This document shows positions 33,655-35,747 of a DNA stretch of 35,747 nucleotides, one piece after another. Source of the stretch: Bacteroidales bacterium (lineage in GTDB: Bacteria; Bacteroidota; Bacteroidia; Bacteroidales; UBA12170). The stretch's first letter is position 1. Every line of letters begins with the position of its first letter. The position numbers and the translations under genes were made by a program. The notes beneath the pieces were generated by a model that was given only the letters and a program-made list of their open reading frames with translations, did no database searches and was not told the origin of the DNA. The stretch covers positions 1-35,747 of the forward strand of contig JAGGWH010000173.1 in the NCBI GenBank assembly GCA_021157585.1, written 5' to 3'.

Positions 33655-34116
33655 TTAATTACTACGACAATTCCCTCCTCTGCCTCTAAATTCTTGTAAT
33701 AAATGTCGGCGAAAACCATTTTCGGCATTTTGTAAAAGCAAAAGCTGTTTAGCCGAAATAACTTTTAAAAATTTCTGCTGATAATCTAAAACTAACTTCG
33801 ACATAGAAGCAGTATGTTTATTAAAATAGTTTAAAAATTCCATTGCCTGTTCTTCTGTCATATCAGCAGCATCGCTAGGAAATGTAGCACGATAATCTCG
33901 TATTTCCGAAGCAAGTTTAGCTTTTTCCGCTTCCAATTCAAGATAAAGCGGCCAAAAATTTTGTGCTTCCTCAACGCTTAACTGCATTCTATCGGTAATA
34001 AATGCTATTTTTTGTGTACGATAACGTTTTTCCATTTCCAAACGTCTCCCCTGTCCTTGAGCAAAACCGCTGAAAGAAATCCAAAAGCTTAAAAATATTA
34101 TAGTTGCTGTTTTCAT
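33655..34116 (-). CDS. Exported Spy/CpxP-like helical protein
   Basis: A 153-residue protein with a signal peptide (1-20, IIFLSFWISFSGFAQ; cleavage near FAQ). The mature part is helical and charged: EKRYRTQKIAFITDRMQLSVEEAQNFWPLY, a central helix with a SDAADMTEEQAMEFL turn, and QQKFLKVISAKQLLLLQNAE, which is close to the LTxxQ motif of Spy/CpxP periplasmic chaperones. The tail is Arg/Gly-rich. In Bacteroidota such proteins often accompany an ECF sigma factor and a membrane anti-sigma protein, as here; it is the last gene of that set, 12 bases after the membrane protein gene. It probably senses or buffers envelope misfolding, by analogy. Confidence 0.75.
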   Translation of the reverse strand: MKTATIIFLSFWISFSGFAQGQGRRLEMEKRYRTQKIAFITDRMQLSVEEAQNFWPLYLELEAEKAKLASEIRDYRATFPSDAADMTEEQAMEFLNYFNKHTASMSKLVLDYQQKFLKVISAKQLLLLQNAENGFRRHLLQEFRGRGGNCRSN

Positions 34117-34128
34117 AATTTTTATTTT

Positions 34129-34584
34129 TTAATATTCTGTTGAATATAGTTCTATAATCTCATCTGCGGAAAGATCATCCATTTCAAGTAAAGCATCCAT
34201 TTCCTCATCAACGGAAAGTATATCTTCATCAGATACCAAAGCTAATTCGCTATATATTAGATCTTCATTATAATTTTGGAAATCGTTTATTGCCATAAGA
34301 TCATCAACCGTAAAATAAGTGTTTGTGCCGCTTTTAATATTGGCGTTAAAAACAAAAACCCAAAGAGCTAACAACAACACAGCTGCAACAGCTAAAGAAC
34401 TAATTTGAAGCCAATTACTCCTAAATTGACTAAAAGCAAAAGTTTTAACTTCCTTCTTTTTTTCTATTGGAAGATTATCTGCAAAGCGTTCAAAATAATC
34501 AGCAGGAGGCTTGGTAAAACCTGCATTTTTTGTCGGCTTTAGCAAATTATTAATTTTATCGTCTATTCTATCCTCTGTACTCAT
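34129..34584 (-). CDS. Single-pass membrane protein, candidate anti-sigma factor
   Basis: A 151-residue protein. A cytoplasmic N-terminal part (1-58; basic, with a KPPADYFERF motif) precedes one transmembrane helix (about 60-80, LAVAAVLLLALWVFVF). The remaining extracytoplasmic part is acidic, with a run of Asp/Glu/Leu (EEMDALLEMDDLSADEIIELY). There is no zinc-binding ZAS motif. It lies directly after the ECF sigma gene (33-base gap) and before the Spy-like gene (12-base gap), the usual place for an anti-sigma factor. The anti-sigma role rests on that context and the topology only. Confidence 0.65.
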   Translation of the reverse strand: MSTEDRIDDKINNLLKPTKNAGFTKPPADYFERFADNLPIEKKKEVKTFAFSQFRSNWLQISSLAVAAVLLLALWVFVFNANIKSGTNTYFTVDDLMAINDFQNYNEDLIYSELALVSDEDILSVDEEMDALLEMDDLSADEIIELYSTEY

Positions 34585-34617
34585 AACAATTATTTGACTA
34601 ATTTAAACTTATTTAGT

Positions 34618-35166
34618 TTAATCTATTTCTAAGTATTTTTCAATTTTTTTTACTGCATGATGATAAGATGCTTTTAATGCGCCAACAGAAGTATTCAACA
34701 CTTTAGATATTTCATCGTACTTCATCTCATCAAAATATTTCATATTAAATACCACTCTTTGTTTATCGGGCAGACCCAGTAATGCTTGCTGTAATTTTTT
34801 TTCAATTTCCGAACCGCTGAAAAAATTATCATCCTCTAAATCTTGTTTTAGCTTATCGCGATAATCTGATTCCGTTCCAAATATATAACGTTTCTTTTTT
34901 CGTAAGAAATCGAAAGTTTCATTTGTTGCTATCCTGTATATCCACGTATACAAATTGGAATCGGATCGGAAAGAAGACAAATTTTGCCAAATCTTAACAA
35001 AGGTATTCTGAGAAATATCATTAGCATCATCGTGAGAGTATACCATACGCCGAATGTGCCAGTAGATACGCTCTTGATAAGTCTTTACCAAGATTCTAAA
35101 TCCTTGCTCACTCGTTGACTGATCAGCAACCAGCCGAATTATCTCTTTATCGGTATATTCTCTCAA
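34618..35166 (-). CDS. ECF-type RNA polymerase sigma factor
   Basis: A 182-residue group 4 sigma factor. Region 2 (about 23-92) has SHDDANDISQNTFVKIWQNL, then LYTWIYRIATNETFDFLRKK, which contacts the -10 element. Region 4 (about 122-178) has LPDKQRVVFNMKYFDEMKYDEIS and the helix-turn-helix SVGALKASYHHAVKKI, recognising the -35 element. There is no region 1 or 3. It heads a minus-strand unit with the membrane protein and the Spy-like protein. Such sigma factors often activate their own operon, but no repeated promoter is discernible upstream. Confidence 0.93.
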   Translation of the reverse strand: MREYTDKEIIRLVADQSTSEQGFRILVKTYQERIYWHIRRMVYSHDDANDISQNTFVKIWQNLSSFRSDSNLYTWIYRIATNETFDFLRKKKRYIFGTESDYRDKLKQDLEDDNFFSGSEIEKKLQQALLGLPDKQRVVFNMKYFDEMKYDEISKVLNTSVGALKASYHHAVKKIEKYLEID

Positions 35167-35229
35167 TTAATTAATTTACATTTCTTTTGATAGAAAAATA
35201 TTAAAAAGGTTTAACGAGCTCTATAAATT

Positions 35230-35747
35230 TCATCCTAAATTTTGCTCTAATTCCTTTTTTAAAGTAGCTATTGCTTTTTTTACAATCGGCTTTTTGAGAT
35301 TTTTTTCAGTATTGATAATAAGTTCTCCCAATTTTGCTGAAGGCTCATCAGATTTCAGCTTGCTGGCAGATGTATTTATAACTCTTACCATTTCTTCTTT
35401 AGCATTAACAACTTGCTCCCATGAAGTATTACTAATGTATAATTGCTGAGAAAGATTATGTTCAAACTCCTCTCTAATAGCTTGTATCAAGCGTGTTTGA
35501 AACTGAAAACTACTCAAACCCGGTTGGTTTTGACGTAAAATCAGATGTGCCGGCGATATACGCTCCAAAAATAGCACCATCCTCTCATAAGCCTGCATAC
35601 GAACAGGAGTTAGCATTTTTGAATTTTCCTTTTGTAATTGCGCTTTCAGCTCTGACTTAAGCTCCAAAGCTTGCTTATCAAATACTTGTTTTAAAATAAA
35701 GTAAGCCGTTAAAAATACAACTATAGAAGGCATAGTATATTTTAATA
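35230..35747 (-). CDS. DUF7935-like membrane protein (5' end outside the window)
   Basis: The minus-strand frame stays open past the ATG at 35733 to the window edge (a further Leu-Lys-Tyr-Thr is readable), which fits a start a few codons outside. About 170 residues are seen: one N-terminal membrane helix (PSIVVFLTAYFIL), then a coiled helical cytoplasmic part (ELKSELKAQLQKENSK, LTPVRMQAYERMVLFLERI), and a charged helical tail. The LKYTMPSIVVFLTAYF start and the RMQAYERMVLFLERI block resemble a widespread small Bacteroidota membrane family that I believe is DUF7935; the role is unknown. It lies upstream of the ECF sigma gene with a 63-base gap. Confidence 0.65.
   Translation of the reverse strand, partial: LKYTMPSIVVFLTAYFILKQVFDKQALELKSELKAQLQKENSKMLTPVRMQAYERMVLFLERISPAHLILRQNQPGLSSFQFQTRLIQAIREEFEHNLSQQLYISNTSWEQVVNAKEEMVRVINTSASKLKSDEPSAKLGELIINTEKNLKKPIVKKAIATLKKELEQNLG

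Noticed and set aside
1-35747. CRISPR array, prophage, insertion sequence or integrated element.
   Set aside because: No regularly spaced repeats, transposase, integrase or phage structural gene was seen on either strand.

Overview
The window comes from an AT-rich member of the Bacteroidota, most likely Bacteroidales-like. The evidence is the family content (GSIII glutamine synthetase, DUF4831, a DUF349 repeat protein, a MORN-variant protein, an ATP-type PEP carboxykinase), KdsA for a Gram-negative LPS core, and repeated TAnnTTTG promoter elements in place of sigma70 -10 boxes. No rRNA, tRNA, CRISPR array, insertion sequence or prophage was seen. Most of the window is chromosomal housekeeping sequence with dense, short gene units.

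Layout. 1-723: the 3' end of carB, then a gap with hairpin-forming intergenic repeats and a terminator. 723-5497: a cysteate synthase-like PLP enzyme facing a DUF349 protein across a perfect two-way terminator, then a zinc-ribbon threonine synthase. 5879-10590 (+): a four-gene unit of membrane glycosyltransferase, zinc-ribbon methyltransferase, hybrid histidine kinase and a second hybrid kinase-like protein whose phospho-acceptor His is Gln. 10761-14750 (-): aspartokinase and a large triple-PAS hybrid kinase. 14930-16675 (-): phosphohexomutase. 16868-18842 (+): adenosine deaminase and metal-type KdsA, with a 30-codon ORF between them. 19109-22824 (+): a giant FAD/Fe-S oxidoreductase, a GNAT acetyltransferase and a lysine-rich exported protein. 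22878-24360 (-): two exported proteins of unknown role, divergent from recR. 24406-28169 (+): recR, a class I aminotransferase and pckA. 28388-33621 (-): DUF4831 and a zinc-ribbon protein, GSIII glutamine synthetase, and a class IV aminotransferase overlapping a HAD hydrolase. 33655-35747 (-): an ECF sigma factor, a membrane protein (candidate anti-sigma) and a Spy/CpxP-like protein, plus a DUF7935-like membrane protein cut by the window end.

How the genes fit together. Nitrogen and amino-acid metabolism is over-represented: glutamine synthetase, aspartokinase, threonine synthase, two aminotransferases, carB. Signal transduction is the other theme, with three hybrid kinase proteins within 7 kb plus an ECF sigma module. 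The least ordinary part is the glycosyltransferase / methyltransferase / kinase / His-less kinase unit. It has the look of a self-contained sensory system coupled to a membrane glycosylation activity. That coupling is inferred from gene order only.
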